Origin: Microbispora sp. H13382
GTDB lineage: Bacteria; Actinomycetota; Actinomycetes; Streptosporangiales; Streptosporangiaceae
Direction: 5' to 3'
Assembly: GCF_014161445.1 (NCBI RefSeq)
Contig: NZ_JABBXA010000015.1
Span: 142,285-206,284, forward strand
DNA length: 64,000 nucleotides
Below, piece by piece: positions 1 through 8,185 of this stretch (its first letter is position 1; every line of letters begins with the position of its first letter). The notes beneath the pieces were generated by a model. The model ran no database searches, was not told where the DNA came from, and saw nothing but the letters and a program-made list of their open reading frames with translations. Made by a program: the position numbers and the translations under genes.

Positions 1-344
1 CCCGACACCGCCGGAACCGTCACCGGGCTCTGGGAGGTCACGGCGCCGGGACCCGGCAGGTCCTCCACGCCCATGCCCGCCTGCGCGAGCACCGTCCCGC
101 CGCCGGTGTCGCGGATCTCCACCCGTCCCTCGGGCGGCAGCCTGAGCCGTGCGAACGCGGCGGGGCCGCGGCCGAGCCGGATCTCGGTCTCGTGCGCCAG
201 CATGCCGACCTGCATGTCGACCCGGCTGACCAGGTAGTCGCGCAGCACCGAGACGCTGCCCACACCGACGACCGCGAGGGCGACCGCGACCAGCGCGAGC
301 ATGGCCGCGCTGAGCCGGATCCGCAGCGGCGTACGCCCCGGCAC
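1..344 (-). CDS. Sensor histidine kinase, N-terminal part (truncated by window edge)
   Basis: Only the first ~114 codons lie in the window. The GTG start at 344 is 3 bases past the stop of the response regulator at 348-1070, so the two are one operon and a cognate two-component pair. Residues about 10-30 are a hydrophobic segment (AMLALVAVALAVVGVG), followed by SVLRDYLVSRVDMQV, the usual opening of an extracytoplasmic sensor region. No catalytic domain is visible. The kinase call rests on position, start context and the transmembrane/linker pattern. Confidence 0.72.
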   Translation of the reverse strand, partial: MPGRTPLRIRLSAAMLALVAVALAVVGVGSVSVLRDYLVSRVDMQVGMLAHETEIRLGRGPAAFARLRLPPEGRVEIRDTGGGTVLAQAGMGVEDLPGPGAVTSQSPVTVPAVS

Positions 345-347
345 GGC

Positions 348-1070
348 TCAGGCGCCGGCGGGCGGTGTCCGCATGACGTAGCCGACGCCGCGCAGCGTGT
401 GGATGAGCCGGGACTGGGCCCGGGAATGGTCGGTGTCGAGCTTGCGGCGCAGCACCGACACGTACGACTCGACGATCCCGGCGTCGCCGCGGAAGTCGTA
501 GTCCCACACGTGATCGAGGATCTGGGCCTTGGACAGCACCCGGCCGGTGTTGCACATGAAGTAACGCAGCAGCTTGAACTCCGTCGGCGACAGGGAGACG
601 GCCCGGCCGCCGCGCCAGACCTCGTGGGACTCCTCGTCCAGCTCGATGTCGGCGAAGGTCAGCCGCGGCGGGGCGACCAGCGGGTCCCCGGCGGTGCGGC
701 GCAGCACGGCCCGGATGCGGGCGACGACCTCCTCCAGACTGAACGGCTTGGTCACGTAGTCGTCGCCGCCGAGCGTCAGGCCCCGGATCTTGTCCTCGGT
801 GGCGTCCCGCGCCGTGAGGAAGACCACAGGGGTGTGGCTGCCGCCGCCGCGCAGCCTGCGCACGATGTCGAACCCGTCCATGTCGGGCAGCATGACGTCG
901 AGGACGATCAGGTCCGGGCGGTGCCGCCGGGCCGCGGCGACCGCCTCGCCGCCGTTGGACGCGGCGTGGACCTCGAATCCGGCGTACCTGAGACTGGCCG
1001 CGAGCAGTTCGAGGATGTTCGGCTCGTCCTCGACGATCAGCAGCCGGGCTTCGGGAGATTCAGCGACCAT
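348..1070 (-). CDS. OmpR/PhoB-family response regulator
   Basis: 240 residues, normal for the family. The receiver domain covers residues 9-122, with the acidic pair E14/D15, phospho-acceptor D58 (LIVLDVMLPDMDG), switch residue T86 and K108 (VTKPF). A winged-helix Trans_reg_C domain covers about 137-235 (SLSPTEFKLLRYF, DHVWDYDF, SYVSVLRRKLD, HTLRGVGYVMR). The sequence resembles the actinobacterial TcrA/PrrA type. It precedes the sensor kinase gene with a 3-base gap and is presumably phosphorylated by it. The ligand and regulon are not readable here. Confidence 0.93.
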   Translation of the reverse strand: MVAESPEARLLIVEDEPNILELLAASLRYAGFEVHAASNGGEAVAAARRHRPDLIVLDVMLPDMDGFDIVRRLRGGGSHTPVVFLTARDATEDKIRGLTLGGDDYVTKPFSLEEVVARIRAVLRRTAGDPLVAPPRLTFADIELDEESHEVWRGGRAVSLSPTEFKLLRYFMCNTGRVLSKAQILDHVWDYDFRGDAGIVESYVSVLRRKLDTDHSRAQSRLIHTLRGVGYVMRTPPAGA

Positions 1071-1088
1071 GGCGCCAGCACTCTAGAC

Positions 1089-2273
1089 CTAGGTTGTTAA
1101 GGGAACCGTTAAAGCGATGTGCCTGGCGATGGCGAGGCTGCTCGTCGCCGCGGGTGAGGGCGCGTTGCGCACCAGCACGATCCGCCCGCGCACGTCGATG
1201 ACGAAGTCGTCGAGCAGCCCGCCGTCCCGCGACACGGCCTGTGCCCGCACGCCGCCCTCGGTGCGTACGAGGTCGGGCGAGGACAGGGTGGGTACGTACC
1301 GCCGGGCGGCGGACACGAAGGCGTGTTTGGCCAGCGAGCCGTACACCTCGCGCAGGCCGGTCCGCCAGTGCTCGGCCGCCAGGCGCCGGGTGCCCGGCCA
1401 GGACAGGATGCCGCGCAGGTCGCGGGCCGAGGCCCGGCGCCACGAGTAGCCCTCCAGGGCGAGCGCCGGCACGGCGTTGGGCCCCACCAGGACCTCCCCG
1501 TCGATCCGGCGGGTCAGGTGGACGCCGAGGAAGGGGTAGCGGGGGTCGGGCACGGGATAGATGAGCCCCTTCACCAGGTCACGCGCCGAGCCGGCGAGCC
1601 GGTAGTACTCCCCGCGGAACGGGACGATCCGCACGTCTCCGCCCACCCCCGCCAGGTCCGCCACACGGTCGGAGCCGAGACCGGCGCAGGAGATCAGTCG
1701 GTCGAAGGTGAGCCTCTCCGGCCCGGCCGCCACCGCGACGCCGTCCGCGGTCTGCCTGATCGCGCGTACGGGGCGCGAGAGCCGTACGGACCCGCCGGCC
1801 TCGGCCACGTCGGCGGCGAGGCGGCGCGCGACCGCGGAGAAGTCGGTGATCGCGGTGTGCGGCGAGTGGACGGCGGCGACCCCGACCGCGTACGGTTCCA
1901 CCTCCCGCAGGCCGATCGCGTCGAGCTCGGCGATGCCGGGCACGCCGTTCTCCCTGGCCCGCTCGGCGATGCGGCGCAGCCCCGGCAGTTCGGCCCGGGT
2001 GGAGGCCACGACGAGCTTGCCCACCTCGTCGTACGGCAGGCCGTGCTCGGCGCAGTACTCGCGCAGCATGGCCACGCCCTCCCGGCAGAGGGTCGCCTTG
2101 AGCGAGCCGGGCTGGTAGTAGATCCCGGCGTGCACGACTCCGCTGTTGTGCCCGGTCTGGTGGGCGGCGACGCGGGGCTCCTTCTCCAGGACGGTCACCT
2201 CGGCGCCCGCCCGTGCCATCTGCCGGGCCACGGCCAGACCGAGGATCCCGGCGCCGACGATCCCGATCCTCAT
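1089..2273 (-). CDS. lhgO: L-2-hydroxyglutarate oxidase (FAD-dependent)
   Basis: 394 residues. The N-terminal dinucleotide-binding motif is G7-x-G9-x-x-G12. The family signature HQTGHNSGVVHAGIYY spans residues 38-53, then PGSLKATLC, as in LhgO/YgaF-type enzymes, which oxidise L-2-hydroxyglutarate to 2-oxoglutarate and pass electrons on through FAD. A second FAD contact region is near the C terminus (VRNAPSPAATSSLAIARHIA). The ATG at 2273 is 70-90 bases from the divergent gene at 2362. It stands alone, transcribed towards the response regulator, with 18 bases between them. It is probably a metabolite-repair enzyme. Confidence 0.9.
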   Translation of the reverse strand: MRIGIVGAGILGLAVARQMARAGAEVTVLEKEPRVAAHQTGHNSGVVHAGIYYQPGSLKATLCREGVAMLREYCAEHGLPYDEVGKLVVASTRAELPGLRRIAERARENGVPGIAELDAIGLREVEPYAVGVAAVHSPHTAITDFSAVARRLAADVAEAGGSVRLSRPVRAIRQTADGVAVAAGPERLTFDRLISCAGLGSDRVADLAGVGGDVRIVPFRGEYYRLAGSARDLVKGLIYPVPDPRYPFLGVHLTRRIDGEVLVGPNAVPALALEGYSWRRASARDLRGILSWPGTRRLAAEHWRTGLREVYGSLAKHAFVSAARRYVPTLSSPDLVRTEGGVRAQAVSRDGGLLDDFVIDVRGRIVLVRNAPSPAATSSLAIARHIALTVPLTT

Positions 2274-2361
2274 GTCCGTACCGTTGTCGACAGCATGCCG
2301 GCCATTGTCTCAGCCGGAGCCGCTCCGCGGTGATCGAACCTGTGTTCGGTACGATGGCGGA

Positions 2362-2724
2362 GTGTACGTGCCACCCGGCTGGCCGCCGGAGGTGCGCCCT
2401 CCGGGCAGCCCCGAATGGGAGGTCTCGGCCGTGTCGTGGCTGCTCGACGCGGTACCCCCGGACTACCGCGCGTACGGCGTGCTACGCCGTCACCCTCTCG
2501 CGCTCGCCCGGATGGCCCGTCAGCAGGCGGCGGCCTCGATCCAGGCGGCCAGGGAGGGGTATCGCGGAGCGGCGGTGGAGTTGAAGGAGCACCTGCCTCC
2601 GCACGCGGTCGAGGCGGTCCTGGACGCCTACCGCCAGGAGGGCCCCCGGCTCGTACGGCTGGCCGAGTCGATCGCGCTCGTGGAGCGCGCCCTGCGCGGC
2701 GAGCACTTCCTCCCCCGGCTGTGA
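2362..2724 (+). CDS. Conserved actinobacterial protein of unknown function
   Basis: 120 residues from the GTG at 2362; a second in-frame GTG at 2368 is also possible. The protein opens YVPPGWPPEVRPPGSPEWE, then continues as a mostly helical, Arg/Glu/Ala-rich body (SWLLDAVPPDYR, HPLALARMARQQ, AYRQEGPRLVRLAESIALVERALRG). From memory, proteins with this proline-rich opening and helical body are common in actinomycetes without a known role. There is no signal peptide, membrane segment or catalytic motif. It is divergent from lhgO and 63 bases ahead of the CBS gene. Confidence 0.72.
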   Translation: MYVPPGWPPEVRPPGSPEWEVSAVSWLLDAVPPDYRAYGVLRRHPLALARMARQQAAASIQAAREGYRGAAVELKEHLPPHAVEAVLDAYRQEGPRLVRLAESIALVERALRGEHFLPRL

Positions 2725-2787
2725 ATCCGCTCTTATTTCCGGACAGAGGGGGCATAACCGCCCAAAAGAGGAAATCGGGGGTTAGCC

Positions 2788-3222
2788 ATGACCACAGAGG
2801 GAGTGACCAAGACCGCCGGCCAGGTCATGCACCAGGGCGCCGAGTGCATCGGCGAGCACGACAGCCTTCGCAGGGCCGCCGAGATGATGCGCGACCTGAA
2901 CGTCGGCGCCCTGCCCATCTGCGGGGAGGACGACCGGCTGAAGGGCATCATCACCGACCGCGACATCGTGATCAAGTGCTGCGCCGAGGGCAAGGACCTC
3001 GACCAGACCACGGCGAGCGAGCTCGCCCGCGGCCTCGTCTGGGTCGACGCAGGCGCCAGCGTCGAGGACGCCCTGGCGAAGATGGAGGAGCATCAGATCA
3101 AGCGCATGCCGGTGATCGACAACCACCGGATCGTCGGGATGATCACCGAGGCCGACCTGGCCAAGGAGCTGCCCGACAGCAAGCTCGCGGAGTTCGTGCA
3201 CCGCATCTACGCGCGGAGCTGA
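2788..3222 (+). CDS. CBS-domain pair protein
   Basis: 144 residues made of two CBS domains (about 10-65 and 78-138). Typical motifs are ALPICGEDDRLKGIITDRDI in the first and RMPVIDNHRIVGMITEADL in the second. Such stand-alone pairs form a Bateman module that binds adenosyl nucleotides (AMP, ATP or SAM) and acts as a cytoplasmic sensor. The partner is unknown. The ATG at 2788 follows a GGGG-rich ribosome site. A perfect hairpin lies just downstream (3241-3267). Dormancy/hypoxia-regulated CBS proteins of this size exist in actinobacteria, but no DosR-type site was recognised here. Confidence 0.9.
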   Translation: MTTEGVTKTAGQVMHQGAECIGEHDSLRRAAEMMRDLNVGALPICGEDDRLKGIITDRDIVIKCCAEGKDLDQTTASELARGLVWVDAGASVEDALAKMEEHQIKRMPVIDNHRIVGMITEADLAKELPDSKLAEFVHRIYARS

Positions 3223-3240
3223 CTCTCGCGACGCTCTCCG

Positions 3241-3269
3241 GGGCCGGGCACCATGGGGGCCCGGCCCTT
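3241..3269 (+). terminator. Hairpin terminator after the CBS gene
   Basis: The perfect 9-bp arms GGGCCGGGC (3241-3249) and GCCCGGCCC (3259-3267) enclose a 9-base loop and end in TT, 18 bases after the CBS stop codon. Confidence 0.6.
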
Positions 3270-3282
3270 CCGCGCGCCGCCG

Positions 3283-3389
3283 CGCACGACCACTGCACCG
3301 CGCACGACCACTGCACCGCGCACGACCGCTGGACCGCCACAGCCACTGCACCACGCACGGCCACCACACCGCGCACAGCCACCCGCCGG
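3283..3389. repeat. 18-bp tandem repeats
   Basis: About six units of an 18-mer. Units 1 and 2 (3283-3300, 3301-3318) are identical (CGCACGACCACTGCACCG). Unit 3 (3319-3336) differs by two bases. Three more decayed units run to 3389. They lie between the CBS terminator and the 3' end of the next gene. No open frame with a credible start covers them. Confidence 0.7.
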
Positions 3390-3432
3390 GCCGAGCCGCC
3401 CCGCCGCGCCGCGCGCGGCCGGTGCGCCTCGT

Positions 3433-4473
3433 TCAGCGGCCCGTGCGGTAGGCGACGAACGCGATGATCCCGATCGCCCCGAGGGCGACCGCCACCCATA
3501 ACACCGGCATCGGCACGCCGGGCAGGCCGCCGCCTTCGGCGGCCGCCTCGCTCGACGGCGTGACCGCCCTCGGCCGGACGGAGGTCCGGGCCGGGCGGGG
3601 AGAGGGACTCGGGCGGGCGGAGGCCGGCAGTGGCACCCGGTAGACCGGGCTGTCTTCCCCCTCGCTGCCGGTGAGCAGGGCCGTCCCGTCCCGGGTGTAC
3701 GCGATCGACTCGGCCTGCTTGAGCGGCGGCATCGTGACGTGCGCGATCAGTTTGCCGGGTGATCGGTAGACGGACGCGGAGAAGTACGTGCGGATGACGA
3801 AACTCGACCCGTCGGGGGCGTACGCCGCGTCGGTCGCCATGATGGGCGCCGGCCCCACCCGCCGCAGGACGTTCACCTTGTCGGCGCGGAGCTTCGCCGG
3901 CGCGGCGTAGACGCCGCCGGAGAACTCCTTGCTGACGATGTACAGCCGGCCCGAACGGGGATCGACCATCACCCCCTCGGCGTTGCGGGGGCCGTCGGCG
4001 TACCGGAAGCGATACCGGGTCGCCCGCAGCGTCGCGTCCTCCATCGTCCGGGGCTCGACGACCTTGTAGACGGACACGTCCGGCCAGGCGCCGTCCATGT
4101 TGTCCCCGATGTCGGCGATCCACAGCACGCCGCGGCCGGTCGCGCGGTCGGTGGAGGCCGCGATGCCCTCCCAGTCCCTGGCCTCGGCGTTCCCGATCGT
4201 GAACGTCGCCCGCGTGCGGCCGTCCGGGCCGATCGCGTAGATCTGCGGTCCGTGACCGCTGTCGTTGTGGGTGTAGACGATGCCCTTGTGCGTGGGCGAG
4301 ACGGCCAGTCCGCTCGACTCGCTGACGCGCTCGTCCCTGATCAGGAACTGCGGCCGGTCTCCGTCGTCGGCCCGCGCGGCCGTACCCGGAACGGCCGCTC
4401 CCGCGGCCGCGAGGAGAGCCAGGACGGCCCGCGGAATCCGTCTCGTCCGAGTCCGCCCCGTTGCGCGCCCCAT
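3433..4473 (-). CDS. Secreted/membrane-anchored beta-propeller-like protein
   Basis: 346 residues from the ATG at 4473. A start 15 codons upstream (4518) is possible, but the arginine-rich stretch followed by a hydrophobic core (RRIPRAVLALLAAAGAAVPGTAARA) makes the inner start the better signal peptide. The body has propeller-like blades (SSGLAVSPTHKGIVYTHNDSG, DWEGIAASTD, GVMVDPRSGRLYIVSKE, AESIAYTRDGTALLTGSEG). A Pro/Ser/Arg-rich linker precedes a C-terminal membrane helix (PVLWVAVALGAIGIIAFVAY) and a basic end, so it is probably cell-surface anchored. The substrate is unknown. Confidence 0.75.
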   Translation of the reverse strand: MGRATGRTRTRRIPRAVLALLAAAGAAVPGTAARADDGDRPQFLIRDERVSESSGLAVSPTHKGIVYTHNDSGHGPQIYAIGPDGRTRATFTIGNAEARDWEGIAASTDRATGRGVLWIADIGDNMDGAWPDVSVYKVVEPRTMEDATLRATRYRFRYADGPRNAEGVMVDPRSGRLYIVSKEFSGGVYAAPAKLRADKVNVLRRVGPAPIMATDAAYAPDGSSFVIRTYFSASVYRSPGKLIAHVTMPPLKQAESIAYTRDGTALLTGSEGEDSPVYRVPLPASARPSPSPRPARTSVRPRAVTPSSEAAAEGGGLPGVPMPVLWVAVALGAIGIIAFVAYRTGR

Positions 4474-4566
4474 GCGGCCATCATTCCCGATGTCCGCTGC
4501 ACGTGCGGCGGCCGACATGCCCCCGGCCGTCCCGGATTCGGTCAGGGGCGGGCAAGTGGCGGGCGA

Positions 4567-5676
4567 TCAGCGCAGGGCGGCGTAGAAGTCGCGCAGGTCG
4601 GCGGCGAGCACGTCCGGCCGCAGATGGGCGGCGTAGTGGCCGCCCCCACCGTAGGACCGCCAGTGGACGATGTTCTTGTGGTCGCGCTCGGCGAAGGTGC
4701 GCATCGACACGAAGTCGCCCTCGAACATCGCCAGGCCGAGCGGGACCGTCGTCGGCTCCTTGGGGTGCTCGGCGTGCGCGTCCTCGTAGTAGAACCGCGT
4801 CGCCGACGTGGCGGTGCCGGTCACCCAGTAGAGCATCGTGTTGGTCAGGATGAAGTCGTCGTCGACGTCCTCGCCGAACAACTGGGCGTTCCAGCCGAGC
4901 AGCCCGGCCGGCGAGTCGAAGATCCCGTACGACAGTGTCTGCGGCTGCTGGGAGTGGACCATGTTGAACGACATCTTGTTCTCGTAGAACCACTGCAGCA
5001 CCTCAAGGCCCTTGCGCTCCTCGTCGGTGAGGTTCGCCATCTCCGCCGGGTCGCCGGAGGGGAAGGAGTAGATCTGCGTGACGTGGACGCCGACGACGTG
5101 CCCGGGGTCCACCCGGCCGACCTCGGGCGAGACGAACGAGCCGCCGTCGTTGCCCACCGCGCCGTACCGGTCGTAGCCGAGCCTGCGCATGAGCTCCGCC
5201 CAGGCCCGGGCCGTACGGAACCTGTTCCAGCCCCGCTCCCGCGTCGGGCCGGAGAAGCCGAAGCCGGGCAGCGACGGGATCACCAGATGGAACGCCTGCG
5301 CCGGGTCGTCGGGCTTCGTCAACGACTCGACGACCTTGAGGTACTCCACCACCGAACCCGGCCAGCCGTGGGTCAGGATCAGCGGGAGCGCGTCCTCGTG
5401 CGGCGACCGTACGTGCAGGAAGTGGATGTTCTGTCCGTCGATTTCGGTCATGAACTGGGGATACCGGTTGATCTCGGCCTCGTGGGCGCGCCAGTCGTAC
5501 CCGTCGCGCCAGTACGCGGCCAGCCGCTTCACGTACTCGACCGGCACGCCGTAGTCCCATCCCCCGCCCGGGATCTCGTCGGGCCACCGGGTGCGGCCGA
5601 GGCGGTCCTTCAGGTCGTCGAGGTCGATCTGCGGGACGTCGATCCGGAACGGCGTGATCTGCGTGTTCTCGCTCAT
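4567..5676 (-). CDS. Epoxide hydrolase, EHN-type alpha/beta hydrolase
   Basis: 369 residues from the ATG at 5676. The N-terminal EHN domain (residues about 5-112) precedes an alpha/beta-hydrolase core. The oxyanion motif HGWPGS is at 103-108. The nucleophile elbow G-N-D177-G-G replaces the serine of esterases with the aspartate expected of epoxide hydrolases. The catalytic histidine is probably H347 (GGGGHYAAH). It probably converts epoxides to vicinal diols. It is divergent from the WYL regulator at 5740, with a strong palindrome between them that likely controls both. Confidence 0.9.
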   Translation of the reverse strand: MSENTQITPFRIDVPQIDLDDLKDRLGRTRWPDEIPGGGWDYGVPVEYVKRLAAYWRDGYDWRAHEAEINRYPQFMTEIDGQNIHFLHVRSPHEDALPLILTHGWPGSVVEYLKVVESLTKPDDPAQAFHLVIPSLPGFGFSGPTRERGWNRFRTARAWAELMRRLGYDRYGAVGNDGGSFVSPEVGRVDPGHVVGVHVTQIYSFPSGDPAEMANLTDEERKGLEVLQWFYENKMSFNMVHSQQPQTLSYGIFDSPAGLLGWNAQLFGEDVDDDFILTNTMLYWVTGTATSATRFYYEDAHAEHPKEPTTVPLGLAMFEGDFVSMRTFAERDHKNIVHWRSYGGGGHYAAHLRPDVLAADLRDFYAALR

Positions 5677-5696
5677 GACGCCGACACTAGAGACCC

Positions 5697-5719
5697 TTCC
5701 GGACAGGGTCTGTCCTGAA
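5697..5719. promoter_or_regulatory. Candidate WYL-regulator operator
   Basis: Inverted repeat TTCCGGACA (5697-5705), 5-base spacer, TGTCCTGAA (5711-5719); 8 of 9 positions pair, with the inner GGACA/TGTCC perfect. It sits in the 63-bp divergent gap between the epoxide hydrolase and its neighbouring regulator. That is the expected place for autoregulation and repression. Confidence 0.55.
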
Positions 5720-5739
5720 GTGCCGCCAGACTTGAACCC

Positions 5740-6714
5740 ATGCTGGAAACCTCGGCGCGGCTGCTGCGCCTGCTGTCGTTGCTCCAGGCCAGGCGCGACT
5801 GGCCCGGCGCGATCCTGGCCGGACGGCTCGGCGTGAGCGAGCGGACCGTCCGCCGCGACGTCGATCGGCTGCGCGAACTCGGCTATCCGGTGGAGTCCAC
5901 CCGGGGCACCGACGGCGGCTACCGGCTGGTCGCCGGGACCGCGATGCCGCCCCTGCTCCTCGACGACGAGGAGGCGGTGGCCGTGGCGATCGGGCTGCGG
6001 GCCGCCGGCGGCGTGGCGGGCGTCGAGGAGGCGGCCGAGCGCGCCGCCGCCAAGCTCGAGCAGGTGCTGCCGTCGCGCCTGCGCCGCAGGGTGGGCGCCC
6101 TGCAGGCGTACACCGAGCCGGTGCCGCCCGACCGGCCGGGTCCGGCGATCGATCCGGCCGTCCTGAACGCGCTGGCCGCCGCCTGCCGCGACCGCGAACG
6201 GCTGCGGTTCGACTACCGGGGCCACGACGGCTCCTCGGGCGTACGGGTGACGGAGCCGTACCGGCTCGTGTCCTGGGGCCGCCGCTGGTATCTGGTGGCC
6301 TGGGACGTCGACCGCGACGACTGGCGCACGTTCCGGGTGGACCGGATCGCGCCGCGTACGCCCACCGGCCCGCGGTTCCCGCCCCGCGACCCGCCCCAGG
6401 GCGGGGCGGCGGCGTACGTCGCCCGGGGCGTGTCGGCGGCGGCCTGGCGGCACCACGCCCGGGTGCTCGTCCACGCCCCGGCCGAGGAGGTCGCCGCGCG
6501 GATCAACCCCGCCGTCGGCGTCGTGGAGGACGTCGACGACCGCACCTGCGTGCTCGTGACCGGCGCCGACACCCTGAACGCGCTCGCCGTCCACCTCGGC
6601 CTGCTCGATCTCGACTTCGAGATCACCGGTCCGCCGGACCTGGTGGAGCACCTGCGCGCACTCACCGCCCGCTACGCCCGCGCGACCGCCGCCGCGCCGG
6701 AGGGGTCAGGCTGA
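5740..6714 (+). CDS. YafY-type HTH/WYL transcriptional regulator
   Basis: 324 residues. The N-terminal winged helix (residues about 1-60; LAGRLGVSERTVRRDVDRLRELGYPV) binds DNA. The central WYL domain (about 150-215; RLRFDYRGHDG, TEPYRLVSWGRRWYLVAWDVDRDDWRTFRVDRI) and the C-terminal WCX-like extension are the usual ligand-sensing part. It is divergent from the epoxide hydrolase and probably controls it. Its 3' end overlaps the convergent SDR gene by 9 bases. Confidence 0.9.
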   Translation: MLETSARLLRLLSLLQARRDWPGAILAGRLGVSERTVRRDVDRLRELGYPVESTRGTDGGYRLVAGTAMPPLLLDDEEAVAVAIGLRAAGGVAGVEEAAERAAAKLEQVLPSRLRRRVGALQAYTEPVPPDRPGPAIDPAVLNALAAACRDRERLRFDYRGHDGSSGVRVTEPYRLVSWGRRWYLVAWDVDRDDWRTFRVDRIAPRTPTGPRFPPRDPPQGGAAAYVARGVSAAAWRHHARVLVHAPAEEVAARINPAVGVVEDVDDRTCVLVTGADTLNALAVHLGLLDLDFEITGPPDLVEHLRALTARYARATAAAPEGSG

Positions 6715-7458
6715 GGCACCGCCGTCGAGCGCCAGGTCGAGCCCCACCGCGAAGCCGGCGTCGTCCGAGGCGAGCCAGAGCACGGTGCCGGTGATCTCGT
6801 CGAGGGCGCCGACGCGGCCGATCGGCAACTGGTCCCGGAGCCGGGCGGCCCGGTCGTCCTCGGTCTCACCGGGCCGCTTGGACATCTCCGTGTCCAGCGG
6901 GCCCGGGCTGACCGCGTTGATCCTGACGCCGGCCCGGATGTTCTCCAGCGCCGCCGTACGGGTAAGCGCGCTGACCGCGGCCTTGGACGCGGCGTAGGCG
7001 CCCAGCCCGGGGACCCTCTTGTGGGCCCCGATGTTCGAGGCGATGTTGACGATCACGCCGTAGCCCTGCGCACGCATCGCGGCGATCTCGTGCTTCATCG
7101 CGAGGAAGGTCCCGGTGGCGTTCACCTGCATGACCCGCGCCCAGTCGTCCTCCGGCATGTCCGCGACCGTGCCCCCGGCGAAGACCCCGGCGTTGTTGAC
7201 CGCGACGTCGAGGCGGCCGAACCGGGTGAGGATCTCCTGAACGAGCCGGGCCACACCGGCCGAGTCGGTCACGTCGACTGCGAGCGCGACGGCCCGGCCT
7301 CCCTCGGTCTCGATCAGCTTGACGGTCTGCTCCAGCGCCTCGGGACTCCGGGACGCCACCACCACGATGGCGCCCTCCCGGGCGAACCCCCGGGCGACCG
7401 CCCGGCCGACGCCGGAACCCGCTCCGGTGACCAGAACCACAGTGTCCGTGAACCTCAT
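6706..7458 (-). CDS. Short-chain dehydrogenase/reductase (SDR)
   Basis: 250 residues from the ATG at 7458, the start that puts the cofactor motif at the usual place. Classical SDR features: TGAGSGVG (11-18) for NAD(P) binding, NNAG (88-91), catalytic S141, Y155 and K159 (YAASK). The C-terminal GLDLALDGGASA matches the usual ending. The substrate is unknown. It lies downstream of and in the same direction as the TetR gene, with a shared 13-mer ahead of both genes, so it is probably that regulator's target. Confidence 0.9.
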   Translation of the reverse strand: MRFTDTVVLVTGAGSGVGRAVARGFAREGAIVVVASRSPEALEQTVKLIETEGGRAVALAVDVTDSAGVARLVQEILTRFGRLDVAVNNAGVFAGGTVADMPEDDWARVMQVNATGTFLAMKHEIAAMRAQGYGVIVNIASNIGAHKRVPGLGAYAASKAAVSALTRTAALENIRAGVRINAVSPGPLDTEMSKRPGETEDDRAARLRDQLPIGRVGALDEITGTVLWLASDDAGFAVGLDLALDGGASA

Positions 7459-7509
7459 CGTCACTCCTCGAATCGGGGGAGCCGAGCACGGCGAATGCCG
7501 CGCATTTCT

Positions 7510-7522
7510 AGATCGATCAGTC
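7510..7522. promoter_or_regulatory. Candidate TetR operator ahead of the SDR gene
   Basis: AGATCGATCAGTC matches AGAACGATTGGTC ahead of the tetR gene (8171-8183) at 10 of 13 positions, in the same orientation. It lies 52 bases upstream of the SDR start. Confidence 0.4.
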
Positions 7523-7566
7523 CAAAATGGAGGTACGGAAAAGCGCATTCCTCTTCGAAGGGGCGA

Positions 7567-8148
7567 TCAGCGGAGGAGCGCGAGAGCCTGGGCGGCGGCG
7601 TCGCGGATGCGGGCGGGATCGCCGCGGCCCTTCCCCATCACCCGCAGCCCCTGCAGGAAGACGAGCACGAATCGCGCCAGCGCCCGGGGGTCGGCCTCGG
7701 CCGAGATCTCCCCTTGGGCGCGGGCGCGGATAAGCGCGGAGGTGAGCGCCGTCTCCAGACCCGTCCAGCTGGTCTCGACGAACCGGGCCACCGGCTCGTC
7801 GTCCGGCAGGAGTTCGGCCGCCGCGTTCACGATCATGCACCCTCGCCGGTCACGGTCGTGGATCGAGTCCTCGGCGTACAGCTCGACCACGGCCCGTACG
7901 GCCGGCAGGGCGGGACCGGGCTGCGACAGCAGCTCCACGAGGTTCGGGTCGCGCGTCTGGACGTAGCGATCCAGCGCCTTCAGGTAGAGGTCGTGCTTGC
8001 CACCGAAGGTGGCGTACAGGCTGGCGCGCCCGATACCGAGGTGCTCGACCAGGTCGGCCATCGACGTGGCCTCGTATCCGCGCCGCCAGAACAGGTCCAG
8101 GGCCCGCTCCAGCACGACGTCGGGGTCGAACTCCTTGGTCCTCGCCAT
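7567..8148 (-). CDS. TetR/AcrR-family repressor
   Basis: 193 residues. The HTH lies at about 25-55 (TSMADLVEHLGIGRASLYATFGGKHDLY), followed by a helical ligand domain of the TetR_C_16/AcrR type with a CMIVNAAAEL segment. It is transcribed ahead of the SDR gene, and the two probably form one regulatory unit with similar 13-mers upstream of each. The inducer is not known. Confidence 0.9.
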   Translation of the reverse strand: MARTKEFDPDVVLERALDLFWRRGYEATSMADLVEHLGIGRASLYATFGGKHDLYLKALDRYVQTRDPNLVELLSQPGPALPAVRAVVELYAEDSIHDRDRRGCMIVNAAAELLPDDEPVARFVETSWTGLETALTSALIRARAQGEISAEADPRALARFVLVFLQGLRVMGKGRGDPARIRDAAAQALALLR

Positions 8149-8161
8149 GGCCTCGACCCTA

Positions 8162-8183
8162 GACCATACAAGAACGATTGGTC
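8162..8183. promoter_or_regulatory. Candidate TetR autoregulatory site
   Basis: Inverted GACCA (8162-8166) and TGGTC (8179-8183) flank the 13-mer AGAACGATTGGTC (8171-8183) that recurs ahead of the SDR gene. It is 14 bases upstream of the TetR ATG. Confidence 0.4.
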
Positions 8184-8185
8184 AA

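Noticed and set aside
5677..6651. N-terminal extension of the epoxide hydrolase across the WYL gene
   Set aside because: The extra residues are low-complexity shadow sequence opposite the WYL regulator. The EHN domain starts at the ATG at 5676.
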